Positions 10,648 to 22,180 of a stretch of DNA of 64,000 nt are shown piece by piece. Made by a program: the position numbers and the translations under genes. This stretch comes from Plasmodiophora brassicae (Eukaryota; Endomyxa: Phytomyxea; Phytomyxea; Plasmodiophorida): the NCBI GenBank assembly GCA_036867785.1, contig CP145417.1:1302001-1366000 (forward strand), given 5' to 3'. The stretch's first letter is position 1. Each line of letters opens with the position of its first letter. Under the pieces are notes generated by a model. It saw only the letters and a list, made by a program, of their open reading frames with translations. It was not told the origin of the DNA and did no database searches.

Positions 10648-11229
10648 GTGAGGGTGGAACAGTGGGAGATCGGATGGCGGTCGACGACGGCCCGCGTTCG
10701 TGCGTCCAATGCCGGGGCCCTTGACGTCGTGCCCTGATTTAGACTGTCTGGCCACGAAAACTCCCACTCGGACTGCGACCCGGGGAAGAGCGCCTGGAAG
10801 GGACCTGCTCCCTCGCCACGGACTGCGGATTCGAGGTCGCGGCAGGGCCCCGACTGACTGCGAACTGCCGCGAAGGAGCTGCAAGTCCGACTGCGAGCTG
10901 CAGCGAAGGCACCAGCGCCAATTTAATGCCGTATCCGTAGTTACATTAAAGCTGTAATTAGGTAGCCTTCCACAGGAGTGAGACCGGGCTCCGTCTTTGG
11001 TTATGTGATGGCGCAGCCGCCCCCGCACCTGCGTCGGTAGACTCCTGGACATCGTTCGCACCCGTCGCCGGATCGCGATGCCGAGCGCATGATCTTGGAT
11101 GGGGGACCGCGCGCTTGTTTCAGCATTGCGTTGTCTGCCCGACAGAGAGCTGCCGCGAAGGGGCTGGTTCCGACTGCGATCCGCAGATGCGCAGACCGCA
11201 CCCGGAAACGTTGCCAACGAAACACGTAC
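10648..11229. other. Duplicated flank with GACTGCG repeats
   Basis: Contains the GACTGCG/CTGCCGCGAAGG repeats (10780-10915 and 11145-11180) shared with 3040-3160. No gene is supported. Confidence 0.5.
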
Positions 11230-11770
11230 GGGACCATCGTCGTCGTCGACGACGACGGTGCGTCCGATGCAATTGCCGGATGGCAGACGGAGGCGCTGGA
11301 TGCGACGCCGACGCCGACGTCGAAGCTCCACCTGAAAGCGTACTGTGCGGCGCGGTTGCTTTAAATCTAGCCCGCGACTCCGTCTCCATCACCGTGTCGA
11401 AGGCTTGACGCAACCAAACGTCGCACACCGAGTGCGGTTAAAGGATACCCGGGACATGCTGCTGCTTGCCCAGCAGATGCGGCGGTACGGTGTTATGTAC
11501 GTCAGTGCATTGCGGAGCGCGAACCGCACATCCATCGGACGTCGCCGGTGACGGACGTGGCCAGCGCAGGGGGTCTGGCATTGCGCCAGGCAGGTGTTCG
11601 AGTCCACGAGACTCGGCGATGTTTCTGTCCTCGATCGCGCGTCACACGCACAGCCCCAGATCCCGTTGCGTCGCAGGCTCGCGACAGGAACAGGTGCGGC
11701 AGTCCACCGGGAAGCACCTACCAGCCGCAGTGGGTGCGTAGCGCGCCACTGGGGGCGCCACCCTGATCGT
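11230..11770 (+). pseudogene. Decayed duplicate of NUDT14
   Basis: The 5' part (GACGGTGCGTCCGATGCAAT onward) aligns with the first exon of the gene at 6842. The intron-1 donor region (GTGTCGAAG) and the start of exon 2 can still be followed, but insertions and deletions destroy the frame and the Nudix box is missing. The 3' end (11685-11760) matches 7703-7784 (GCGACAGGAACAGGTGCGGC). With the MSLPM gene and the GACTGCG repeats this marks an old segmental duplication. Confidence 0.7.
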
Positions 11771-11862
11771 GTCGTTGTTTTTGCGGAGTGTGCGGGGGCG
11801 ACGGCGGTGCGCGCACGTCGTTAACCCGACGACCGAACCATTCTTTGATTCGCTCCGGGGCC

Positions 11863-14800
11863 ATGGACAACTATCACGTCCTGGAGCCGATCGGCGAGGG
11901 GTCGTTCGGCAAGGTCTACAAGGCGCGGCACAAGGCGACCGGCCACCTGGTCGCCATGAAGTTCATCACGAAGCGCCGATCGCAGGAGGTCCTCCTGCGG
12001 CAGGTCGGTCGGTGATGCCCCCGCGTGCGCGCTGCCCCTCCCCTCAGGTTGGCCGCCGTTGCGACAGGAAATCGCCATCCTGCAGGACCTGAACCATCCC
12101 AACATCATCCTCCTGCTGGACTCGTTCGAGACCAACGCCGAGATCTGCCTGGTCACCGAGTTCGCCCAGGGCGAGCTGTTCCAGGTCCAGGCGGCGTTGC
12201 CGCCCTCCCCGTTCCGGGTTTCCAACACGCGTGCCCCGTTTGATAGGTCCTCGAGGACGACAAACGGCTGCCCGAGGCCATTATCCGTCGGATCGCGATC
12301 GAGCTCGTCGCCGCCCTGCACTACCTGCATTCGCATCGCGTCATCCATCGCGACATGAAACCGCAGGTCGGCGTGGCCGCTGCCCTTCGTGTGTGTGTGT
12401 GTGTGGGCATGCGCGTCCTGACCGACGCGCGCCTGCAGAACATCCTGATCGGGGCGGGCGGATCCGTCAAGCTCTGCGATTTCGGGTTCGCGCGGTCCCT
12501 GTCCACCCACTCGATCTGCATGACGTCCATCAAGGGGACGCCGCTCTACATGGTTCGGTCACGCGCCCACCGCCGTCACCTTTCGCTCGCACGTCGACTC
12601 ACGGTCGTTCGCCCCACCTGGCCAGGCACCTGAACTCGTGCAGGAGAAGCCGTACGATCATACGGGTGGGGGGCGTGCCCAACCCGCTCGATGCACACGT
12701 TGCGCTGACTCGCGTGCCGCTGCCGTAGTGGACCTGTGGTCGCTGGGCGTCATCCTGTACGAGCTGTTCGCCGGGCACCCGCCGTTCTACACGAAGAGCA
12801 TCTACACGCTGATCCACCGGATCGTGAAGGACCCGGTCGCGTACCCGGACGACATGTCGAAGCGGTTCCGCTCGTTCATCACCGGCCTGCTCCAGAAGGA
12901 GCCCAGGTCGGCCCAGCGCTGCCCACCCCGGCGTCGTTCGCGGGCTGACATCGCGTTCCGTTTAGCAAGCGTCTGTCCTGGCCCCAGCTGTTGCGACATC
13001 CGTTCATCCGAGAGACGGACGACGAGAGGAGGAGCAGGACCGAGCGCATATCGTCGCCGAGGTAGGGCGCCGTCCCCCATTCTTCATTGCCGCCTGCCCC
13101 TAACCCGGCCCAGGGACCGGTTGTGCAATTCGCAGTTCCGGTTCCAGACGTCGCTGGTCGTGGACAAGGAGAACGTTGGCGCGTCGCACGCGGACGACAA
13201 GACGCCGTCGAACAAGACGACGGGCGCCCAGACGCCGCTGGCGCTGACGAACAAGTCGGCCGGGTTCGGGAAGCTGGCCGGCGGCGGTCGCCAGCAGCAA
13301 CGGCAACAACCCTGGCCGTACGCCCTGGCGGTAACCGATCCGGCGTACGCTCGCACGCTTCGCAACGATGCCGGCTTCCAGGTCGACGTGACGGACGCGA
13401 TCCAGGTCGTCGTCGCTGCTGCACAGCGGCCTGTTTCGCTGGTTGACCTTGCCGATGTGCGCGTAGGTGGGGAGCACGGTGGCGAACGACGTCTGGGAAA
13501 CGCTTCTGGCCGTCGTCCGCGTCGGGCCGACGTCGCGCCCCGGCGACCGCGCCTTCCTGGTGCACGTCACGCCGCTGATCCTGCAGCAGCTGAGCGTCGG
13601 CAGCGACCGGGCGACCCTGCTGCAGTGTGTCGACGCCGTCTGCGGCCAGTGCTTCGTCGAGGAGGCCGCCGACGACTCGGCGCTGGCGTCCGCCCCGGAC
13701 GACGTGTTCGCCGCCGTCTCGGTGCACTTCCTGCCGCTGGTCCCGTCCATGCTGCAGGGCCCTGCAGACTGTATCCCGATCGTGCTCGCCATCGTCTGGA
13801 AGTGCGTTCGGCAATTCGCGTCCAACCCGTTCTGCGGTGGGAAAACGTTCGTGGACGCCGTCTGCGACCCGAGGTTCGTTTGCCGGCCGGGGGAATGCAT
13901 CGAGCCGTCTGACGTGTCGCGATAGTGTCCCCGTGATCAAGGCGTTGATATCGGCACTGTCGGTGTCGTCGTCGACGAACACGGCGCTGTGCATTCTGTC
14001 GGACCTGGTCGCTCCGGCGACGGGCCTGACGCTGGCGTTCCCGCTCGGCGGCGAACAAACGAACGCGGTCCAAGTCGAGCAGGTGACGACGACGCCGGAG
14101 AAGGAACCCGGCCGGTCCTCGTCCCGTCACCTGGTCGCCATTCCGTGCTGGCAATCGGCCGTAGGTGACGCGCGCGCTTCGCCGTCTGGAACTCGTCGTC
14201 CCCTGAGCCGATCTCGTCGTTCAAAGGTTGTGTCGCACGTCGCCGACGTCGTGTGCGAAACCCAGTCCATGGCGCTGCTGTGCACCCTGCTGCTGGAATC
14301 GCATCGACCTGAGATTCTCGTTCCGATCCTGCGGATCCTGCGACGGGTAACCGATCGTGGTTTGCTCTTCGGTCACACGCTCTGACATTGCGCTCTGGGG
14401 CGCCAGGTCTGTCGTCACTCATCCGCCTGCCGGACGGATCTGCTGTCCCACGTACGTGGCGCAAAGGTGCATGACTCTGACCCTGCCGTAGTGACTCTTG
14501 CCCTCGTGTACAGGCACCAGCAGTGGAGCGGCTCGTTGCGCTGGCCAGTATGGCCGGGTCGTCGTCGTCGAATCTACAGCCGGCCGCCCTTGCACTATTA
14601 GGTTGCCGCGACCAACGGACCCGGTTGCCGTGACGAAAGCTGAATCTTCTCTGGCAGTGTTAACGGACGCTGGCGTCGCGTTGAGGCACATGTCGCTGTC
14701 GGACTGCCGGGCGTGCATCGTCAGCGGGTGCCCCATGGTGAACGTCGCAGGCGGCGTCGCGCTTGCGTCGATCTCCACGGTACGTTCGCTAGGGTGCTCG

Positions 14801-16974
14801 GCAATGCAGCGCCGAGCTGATCGGCGCCGGCAGGAGCTGTCGCTGACGCACGTGATGGGCGACGATCGGGTCCTGCATGCGCTCGTGGCCATGGCGGACA
14901 GTCAGCGCCGCAAGTCGTGCACCGAGAGCACGGACCCGATGGTCGCCGTCGAGCCGAACGCCTGGGAGCTCGCCAACAACGACCTCCAGGGCACCTGCTA
15001 CGGGCCGCTCGGTACCGCGTCGTTGTGCAACCTGTTGCATGCTTATCGATTGCGTTGTGCAGACGTTGCCTACTTCGACGCCTACGTGGCGCTGCTGAGG
15101 CAGTGCGCCTGCAATGACGACGATGCATCATCGTCATCGTTCCTGGATGCCGTACACGCCTGCGGCCTATGGCAACGCCTGGGTGACGGGCTCCACCTCC
15201 AGCACGTGTGGAACTGGTTGTCGTCATCGGGCGTCCGCCTCCTCCTGGACCTGTTCTACACCGTGCTGGCGAGGTGCCGCTCGCCGAACCTGTCCAGGTT
15301 CATGATCGAGGTCGGCGGATCCGCGCGCGCTGCTGACGTCGTCGGGTGCTGACCGCTCGTTGTACAGTCGGTGTTCTCCGGTGCCATTTGCCTGCTGCAC
15401 GAGTTCCGATTGAACAAGCTGTCGTGCTGGCCGGAGGAGCTCGGCGGTGGACCTCGACAGGTACGCGCCTGGCGCTCGCGCTGCCCCGTTGCCGTTGACG
15501 AACCCGACCTTCAGGTCGCGCTGCTCGTCGACGACGTCGTGCGCCTGCTGAGTCTGCCGTTGGCCATGTCGGACCTGGATTCAGTGACGCTGGCGAAAGT
15601 GCAGAAAGCCATGTAGGGGCCGGCTCCGCGTCCACGTGACCGTGCCAGCTGAATCGGGCGGGCGCAGGTACAATCAGCACGCCGTCCAGCACCTGATCAA
15701 TGCGATCGTTCACGCGGGGCCGTTCGCGGACGGCGGTGACGGAGGCCCGACCGCGATCGTCGGCCTCCTGACCCGGCTGGTCTGCTCGTCAAAGCATTTC
15801 GCCCGGCAGTTTGTCGACTACAACGGCCTGCACATGTTCAGCGTCCAGCGCTTCTTCTTCGACAGTGTCATGCCGTCGGACGCGTTCCTCGGCGACGTAA
15901 GCGGTGGCCGTCCTGCGTCGGCGTGGCGCCGTCTGACGTTCGGGCAGGTCCTCACGCTTCTCACGCAGCTGGCAAGGACCGACCAGTCCAACTATCAACA
16001 CATTCACCAGTCGAACGTGTACGACGCGCTGAACACGTTCCTGACCCATGAGCAAGCCGAGATTCGCGCCAAGGTACGTGTGTGAGCGCTGCGGTTTGGC
16101 GGTGCCGGGCGCTGACGGACGGTCCCAGGCCTGCAACCTGATCGGGAACCTGTGCCGCCACTCGCCCTTCTTCTACCGGCACCTGCGCGATAACAATGTC
16201 CTGTCTGCGCTCATGGACCGCTGCCGTGATCGGGACGCACATGTAGGGCTCGAGGGGGGCGACCGACGCCGCCGCCGTCGCTCGCCCGCGTGCTGACACC
16301 ACCACCGCCCATCAGGTCCAGAAGTACGCCGCGTTCGCCATCGGCAACGCCGTGTACCACAACGATGACCTGTGCGCGTCGCTCTCCCCTTGTATACCGG
16401 ACCTGGTCGCGGCCCTGTCTGTTCCTGGCATCACCGTCGGTTGTCGATCCATCGGGCGTGCCGCCCCTGGCGTTGCTGACGTGCGCGACCTTCAGGTACC
16501 CGGTAACGGCGTTGACCGCCGCATCGCTATCAACGCGGCCGGGGCGCTAGGCAACCTGGTCCGGTTCTCCGACAAGGTCGTCCCCGACCTGCTGGCCGCC
16601 ATGTGCATTGAGACCCTGCTGAACTGCATCGGTATGCTGCTGGCGGTACTGGGCAGGGCAGACGCGACGAGCAGTGGGCTGACGAGGCCGGCGTTAGGGA
16701 ACGCCAGCGCGGACGCCGTTGTTCGACGGACGTGCATGTACTCGCTGGCGAACATGTGCACGTTCGACGCGTGCAGGCAGCGCCTGCAAAGGTTCCAGTA
16801 CAGCAAGGTCGGTCTGCAGCGGGTGTGGGCGACGCCGCGCGTTGCTGACGGGGCGGGCGGTCGCGTGCACAGATCCTGGTCGGCGTGGTCGCGCAGCTGA
16901 ACGACTCGGACGAGGCGCTCAAGTTCGCGCGGCGCATCGTGCACAAGATGAACCCGAACGGCAACTGGATCTAG
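11863..16974 (+). CDS. STK36: Fused-type Ser/Thr kinase (STK36 family) with helical-repeat tail
   Basis: A multi-exon gene. The catalytic domain is spread over exons 11863-12003, 12068-12184, 12247-12366, 12439-12552, 12626-12665, 12729-12906 and 12966-13061. It shows [12 protein letters not shown] (glycine loop), VAMKFI (VAIK lysine), [25 protein letters not shown] then NILI (catalytic loop), LCDFGFA (DFG), [10 protein letters not shown] (activation segment), [13 protein letters not shown] and [15 protein letters not shown]. These are Fused/STK36 hallmarks. Later exons (13114-13405, 13467-13873, 13926-14160, 14227-14346 and on) have an ENV-Q/S-rich linker and then leucine-rich ARM/HEAT-like helices to a final [10 protein letters not shown] and stop at 16974. 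An ATTAAA follows at 17080. STK36 acts in ciliary/cytoskeletal organisation; the Dictyostelium orthologue is Tsunami. Exons after 14346 are only approximate. Confidence 0.9.
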
Positions 16975-17135
16975 GGCGCGTACGCGCGCTGTCATTGTTC
17001 CAGCGTGGCAAACGGCGGCGTCTGCCCGGGGAGACCATCGTTCAGGCGGCTGGTGTGTGCGGGGCCGACCCGCCGACTAATTAAACGTGTGTGCGCCTGC
17101 TTGTATTCGCATGCGTTCGGGTGCGGGCCCCGTGC

Positions 17136-17508
17136 CTAGGTCGACGCGTCGTTGTCGCCGGCGCTGGATGGGTCCGCATCGGCGTCGTGCAGGTGCCGCA
17201 CGGTCACTTCCTGCAACTTCTGGACGGGCATCTCCGGCGAGCGCTCCGCCTTCACCTGTGCCAGCAGCAAACAAACCGCGTTTGGACGCCGACAGCGACG
17301 ACGCGTGCCCTGCTTACGATCGCCTCGGAATCCGACGCCAGGTACTCGTCCCAGTCCGCATCACCCTGCGCCCGCTTGATCGTGTCGCCTGCGCGGGGCC
17401 CCATTCAGCAGACGTGCGTCCCACATGCGCACTGTTCGCCGGCGTACGCTTCACATGCTGGCCGATGACCTCGGGGTCGTTGTCGCACACGTGGCTGTAC
17501 TGCCCCAT
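17136..17508 (-). CDS. Small acidic protein of 88 residues, unrecognised
   Basis: Three exons (17508-17433, 17388-17318, 17255-17136) joined by introns of 44 and 62 bases. The product starts MGQYSHVCDNDPEVIGQHVK, continues KRAQGDADWDEYLASDSEA and ends with a KAERSPEMPVQKLQEV segment and an acidic tail. Splice phases agree and the protein texture is even. Upstream in-frame sequence to about 17703 is Arg-rich, so the true start could be earlier. It lies tail to tail with STK36, with about 160 bases between the stops. Function unknown. Confidence 0.55.
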
Positions 17509-17874
17509 GGGGCGCCGCGCGTAACGCCAGGCCCCCGCAGCTGCCCCGCCGACCGTTCGCCGCTGCATGCAGCTCGTCCACCTGCGCGGGCCGCAAAAAC
17601 GGAATGACGCGCAGCGTCGGGTCGGGTCGGGTCGCCGACGCGCCTCCTCCAACCAGAGCCAGAGCTGCACGCGATGCCGTTGGCGCAAAACAACAACGCA
17701 CACGCAGGGAGGGGGCCCTCAGATATCGCGCGCGGCCTGAATATTTATGAGGTGGGCACCTTGACGATGTACCATCGGGCAGGGAGGGGGACGGGACGGG
17801 GTGATCTTCGCGCGGGCAACAGCGCGCGTCGACTCGGTGGCCACGTCGACGTTGGGCGATCGATGCGGAGCGGG

Positions 17875-19338
17875 TCACCAGTCCGGTGCGGGGATGATGT
17901 CCAAACGCTTCCTGCGGCACTGAACGGCGGTTAGATTGCGGCGCGCCCGCGCGTGCACCTCCTGGGGGCGCGCGAACCTTAAGGACGAACAGCGAGATCG
18001 CGAACGCCCCGGTCAACGTGACGCCGAACCCGGCGAGCAGGTATATGATCGTGGGTTCAGGTGACGGCGGGCTCGGCGGCGTTGTCACGTGCGACGACGC
18101 ATCGATCATCGGGCGGATGGGCGACAGCGACCGCAGCGCTCTCCGATCGACGGCCGACTGGAGGAACTTGACCGCCAACCCGGCAGCGATTGCACTGGAC
18201 ACCGATGCCGCAATCCCTGCGGGGGGAACCACAACGTCGTCAGCACCGGCATCGTCCAACAACGTACAGGTTTGCGAACCGGAGCGAACCGCGGAGCGCC
18301 CGACCGGTTGACGTTGCGCTGGGGTCCACTTGACGAGATGACCGGCGGCAATTAGTCCAAGACCGAACATGGACGAACCCCAGACAGGTCCGGCACCGGC
18401 TACCCCGCCGTCCTGCGACGCAGGGGTTAGCTTGCGTTGGGGTGTTGTGGACGTCAACCCGTACACGTACCTGTTGGCCAAGTCGTCGCTTTGCCTCTGT
18501 AAACTCGAGTTCCGTGTTTGCGAGTTCAGTTCTGGCGTTGTTCCAGAGTGACGTCACGTTCGCCACTTCTGCTGCCCGTTCCCGAGCGAGTTGTTCGAAC
18601 TTTACGGCCGATCGCATCATGGCATTCTTGCCCTTTGTACATATTTCCAGTTCCTTGCGCATCCTTGCATTGTTTTGTCGGCACGCCTTCAACAACACGA
18701 GAGTGTGTTCCACGTCATCACCCTTCTCTAATGCATCAATGAAGGCATCCTTATCTGCCAGTGCTTTCCTGTATGCCTCTTCATTCAACCTATTGCTCTC
18801 ATGTAGCGACTCCACCTCCGCTCGTAGCCGGCGCTGATCGCTGGAAACCGATTCGCTGCAGACCAGTTCGCCTACATCGTTCACGATACGATTTCGTATC
18901 AGATCCCGCTGCAGCATCTGTGAGCACAACCGGGCGTGGGTGACGTCCTGAACGGGCCTTACCAGAGGTTCGTTGGGGGCCGCGTATCGTCGATAGCTAC
19001 CTTTGCCATCGGGGATTGGCATCACAGCTTTTTCTACTGTACGTTCGATGCGGTGCAACTCGCCAGCGATCGACTGTGGGGTGCACACGCGTAAGATGGG
19101 CATATACAATAAGGAGCCAGACGATGATAACTACCTTCTTCAGCTGATCCAGTATGAATCCATGACGGCCTTCCGGCACCACGACCGTGGCAATGATGGC
19201 CGCGATCGTCGCCGTGCAATTATCGAGCGACTCAGCGCAAGCCTCCTCGATCGCCGATTCGTCGCTGCCTCCCCATGATTGTACAGCTGGCACAAGGAGC
19301 GCTGACACGATAACCCCAGCCGTTGCCATCGTCCACAT
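17875..19338 (-). CDS. CSLC-family membrane protein, copy 2
   Basis: Exon A (19338 to about 19130) has a signal peptide (MWTMATAGVIVSALLVPAV) and the motif EACAESLDNC, ending QLKK before GTAGTT. The next exons carry an extended coiled coil (EVESLHESNRLNEEAYRKAL and LLKACRQNNARMRKELEIC), longer and more charged than in the array copies, ending RLGQQ. A hydrophobic exon (MFGLGLIAAGHLVKW) follows, then GIAASVSSAIAAGLAVKFLQ, a Pro/Ser linker and TM helix IIYLLAGFGVTLTGAFAISL. The last intron (CTAACC near its end) gives the tail CRRKRLDIIPAPDW and stop at 17875. Internal exon limits in the coiled coil are approximate. Confidence 0.75.
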
Positions 19339-19429
19339 CGCTGCTGGCCGACGACGACGTTGATGGTAATCAGCTGGCGCTCCACGGTCAGCTCTGGCCC
19401 GACCGAAAACAGCGCAGTCGGCAGATTGG

Positions 19430-19446
19430 GCCCCGAAATCCTATTT
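19430..19446 (-). promoter_or_regulatory. CSLC upstream element, copy 2
   Basis: Diverged form of the element (CCGAAATCCTATTTCAGG) about 95 bases upstream of the copy 2 start. It lies in the block duplicated at 7780-7915. Confidence 0.4.
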
Positions 19447-19564
19447 CAGGACGCGCCCCTGCTTGCATCGGTTGGTGTGAATCTGCGCTGATCTTCCAGT
19501 GCGCGCAAACGGTTGACGTGTTTCTTAGTTTGGAAACGTGATGTGCGGACGTCGCTTCCCCAGA

Positions 19565-19815
19565 CGGCGAGTCATCGGTACGTACGCAAAGGTCATATAG
19601 ATGACGAACAAGGTGCCTTCCGCATCGTAAGGCAGGTGAGTGCCAGACTTGAAGTCAGAATCACGCGTACCGGTGCGCTTCAGCAGTCACCTGTCCTTGA
19701 GTACAGCACAAGACACACTTTAGGCACAACTGGGCGTGCGCAGTAGATCATGTGGCCCAAACCCAGAGGGCCTTCAAGGCCGATCATCCACCAGCGATGA
19801 TGTTCGCATCGCGCA
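19565..19815 (-). pseudogene. Remnant of CSLC copy-1-like 3' end
   Basis: The order of matches follows 8120-8530: a degraded tail exon (the CACGCGTACCGGTGCG block), the final intron region, and a scrap of the TM exon (CCAGCGATGATGTTCGC). The TM helix itself is mostly gone. It is a decayed CSLC copy lying between copies 2 and 3. Confidence 0.65.
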
Positions 19816-20001
19816 GGTCGGTTAGACGACGTCCCAGGCAGAGCCATGGCATCACGACTATTCACGAAGATGTAAAACAACAACTAAATGCTACGAATTG
19901 ACGGTGACTTAATTCAGCCGTCGTCACGTACGTGCTCATGGAGCCAACCAAGTTCATGGAAGTGTTTGGAATGCAATGTCGCTTCGGTGCATCGACGAAT
20001 G

Positions 20002-21317
20002 TCACCACATGATGTAATTGGAGTCCCTCGTCGATAACGCTCTTTTCAAACGTCGCTATACGAGACAGGGCCGCGAGTCAAGACACGAATAGTGTTTGGG
20101 ACCGGTTGCCAACCTTGAGGCGAGCCATCGAAACGACCAGGCCGGTAAGCAGGACGGCGAACGTGCCAGCGAGGACGTAAGCGATGATGCAGTTCGTCGA
20201 TGAACGAACGAGGGCAAAGTTCGGTGCATCGGCCGGACGACCCGACGACATTGATTGAGACGCCGCCAAGGCGGATGCCGATTGGAACGCCTTCAATGCC
20301 ACACCTCCAGCGATGGCACCCGATACGGACGACGCAATCCCTGGCGCGATCACAACGTCATCAGCACATGGAACTGTGCAACTAGGCTAAAGAAACAAAC
20401 CGAAGCCACGCTTGGGCTGAAGAACGGGAACGCCTTTAGCCGGCGTTATCGTGGGCTTGCTGACAAGAGCGATACCGTATCCAAGAGCGAATAGGGCAGC
20501 ACCAGCGACGAGTACTTGACCGCGCCACCGGATCTGCCAGTACGAACCAAACGATCAGACGACTTGCATATTGGACTTACCAGATCCCTATTGAACCGTG
20601 CCAGTTGCGTCAGGTTGCATGCCAATACTGCCACTGTGTTTCCCTCCATGACCAATGTTGGGGTGCTGGCCGTGCAAAGTTATCTGACCCAGCCGTTCTT
20701 TCAGCGTTGGTTTCCGTGAGGGTCGCGCAGGTGCCTAGAAGTACTTACACGATTCAGCTCTGCCGATTTGGCATCCAGTAACGCCTGCGTTGCATTGAGG
20801 CGATCCTCTAGATCCGCTTTGAAGACGGCGTCGACGCCTTTGCACGTCAGGTCGTCTGAAGCGTCCACCAAGCGCCGTCGTATGATGGCCAGCTGTATAC
20901 ATTTTCCTTCGTCAGCACGACGCTTTAATTTGGCGATATGGAAACCCATACCAGCTCTCTATTGCGACTGATTTTCGCAACAGGTAATTTCTTGATAGCT
21001 CCTTTGAAAATACATGTTCTCTCGCCATCGATTGCCTGTGAAGGTGGATTTGATCAGCAATGATCCGTAGCGGAGGCGCCACGATCCGGGAAGACACCAA
21101 CCCGCTTAAGCTCGCCCAATATGAATTCGTGCTGGCCTGTAGGTACCACTACAAGCTCAAGGATGTTGGCAATTGCGCTCATGCACCTATGGAGGGAAAC
21201 GTTGCATGACGTGGTGATAGCTGTCACGTGGGTGTCACTCCACGATATCGTTAATGATTTCGCGCTCGTAACCAGGAGCGCCGTCGCTATGAAGGTGACT
21301 GTCAGCAACTTGGTCAT
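20002..21317 (-). CDS. CSLC-family membrane protein, copy 3
   Basis: Exon A from 21317: signal peptide MTKLLTVTFIATALLVTSAK, Cys motif SCNVSLHRC and VVVPTGQHEFILGELKR before GTTGGT-type sequence. A coiled-coil exon (20949 to about 20753) has LEDRLNATQALLDAKSAELN with an NAT sequon. A hydrophobic exon (near 20450-20530) and IASSVSGAIAGGVALKAFQS follow, then TM helix IIAYVLAGTFAVLLTGLVVS ending at ARLK. The terminal intron starts GTTGGC and ends TCTCGTATAG. The tail is RRLKRALSTRDSNYIMW, stop at 20002. The coiled coil is shorter than in copies 7-12 and I could not place every 5' exon. Confidence 0.7.
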
Positions 21318-21432
21318 CGCCGCTGGACGCAGACAATGAGACTGATGGCTGATCAGGTGGTCGTCCGCCGATTCGCTTGCGGGGTTCGAGCTGACGTCCC
21401 CCCACAGGCCAACTGGATAATAGGGCCCGTAT

Positions 21433-21445
21433 TTCTAATTCCGGG
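21433..21445 (-). promoter_or_regulatory. CSLC upstream element, copy 3
   Basis: TTCTAATTCCGGG on the plus strand about 115 bases upstream of the copy 3 start. Confidence 0.55.
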
Positions 21446-22180
21446 ATCGCACTGCTCAGAATTGGCAAACCCGCGCATCTGACGTTGCAGCGGGAGCAAC
21501 CGGCGTCAGCCACTGGCTGGACTTGGGGACACCACAAGTCCACCACGAAACGATGCGCGAACGGGCGCCAGGTTGGGTTGGGAGTGTTAGTCCTGGTTGG
21601 TGACTCGCGACGGTTGATTGTAACGCTGTCGAAGCGTCCCGGAACGTTAATTTGCAGCTTTCTGACGGAAATATCGAGCGAGGCCTTGAGAGCACACAGC
21701 CTCCTCGGTGTCGATTATTGCTCGGAGAACGCAGCAGCTCGGTTTCCCACTTCTTCGGTTTGTCAAGGGCGATATACCTTCCGACGATGACATCGCCGAT
21801 ACCGGATGCGAGGCGCTTCCCCCCAGCAAACAGTCGTCTTCAGTTTCGCAAGTGGAAACGTTGGTGTCTGTCTTCCCCGTCCTGGATGATGCATTAGCTG
21901 AACGTATCTATTCATGCAGGAACGAAAGCCACCACCATTGACGACAATGGGCACGTCTAGGCTGAACCCGTTGCAGACAGTGTGCATCCGCGAGAGCGAC
22001 CGCCTGAGGTCTTCAAGTTCCACACACGATCAACCGAAATAATGTTTGGCCAGAGCGGACGACCACGTGCACTGACGAAACTGAACGGTTCGAAAGAACA
22101 GTAAGTGGTGGAGGTTCATTGTTCGCGCTCGTTAGTGACACGACGTACACGAGGCCAGTAGACGACAGACGTGATCGATA
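21446..22180. other. Intergenic stretch between copies 3 and 4
   Basis: Short open frames on both strands but no motif, signal peptide or splice model that I can defend. Confidence 0.4.

Noticed and set aside
12390-12404. GT repeat in STK36 intron 3 as a regulatory element
   Set aside because: A short simple repeat inside a normal small intron; nothing suggests a role.
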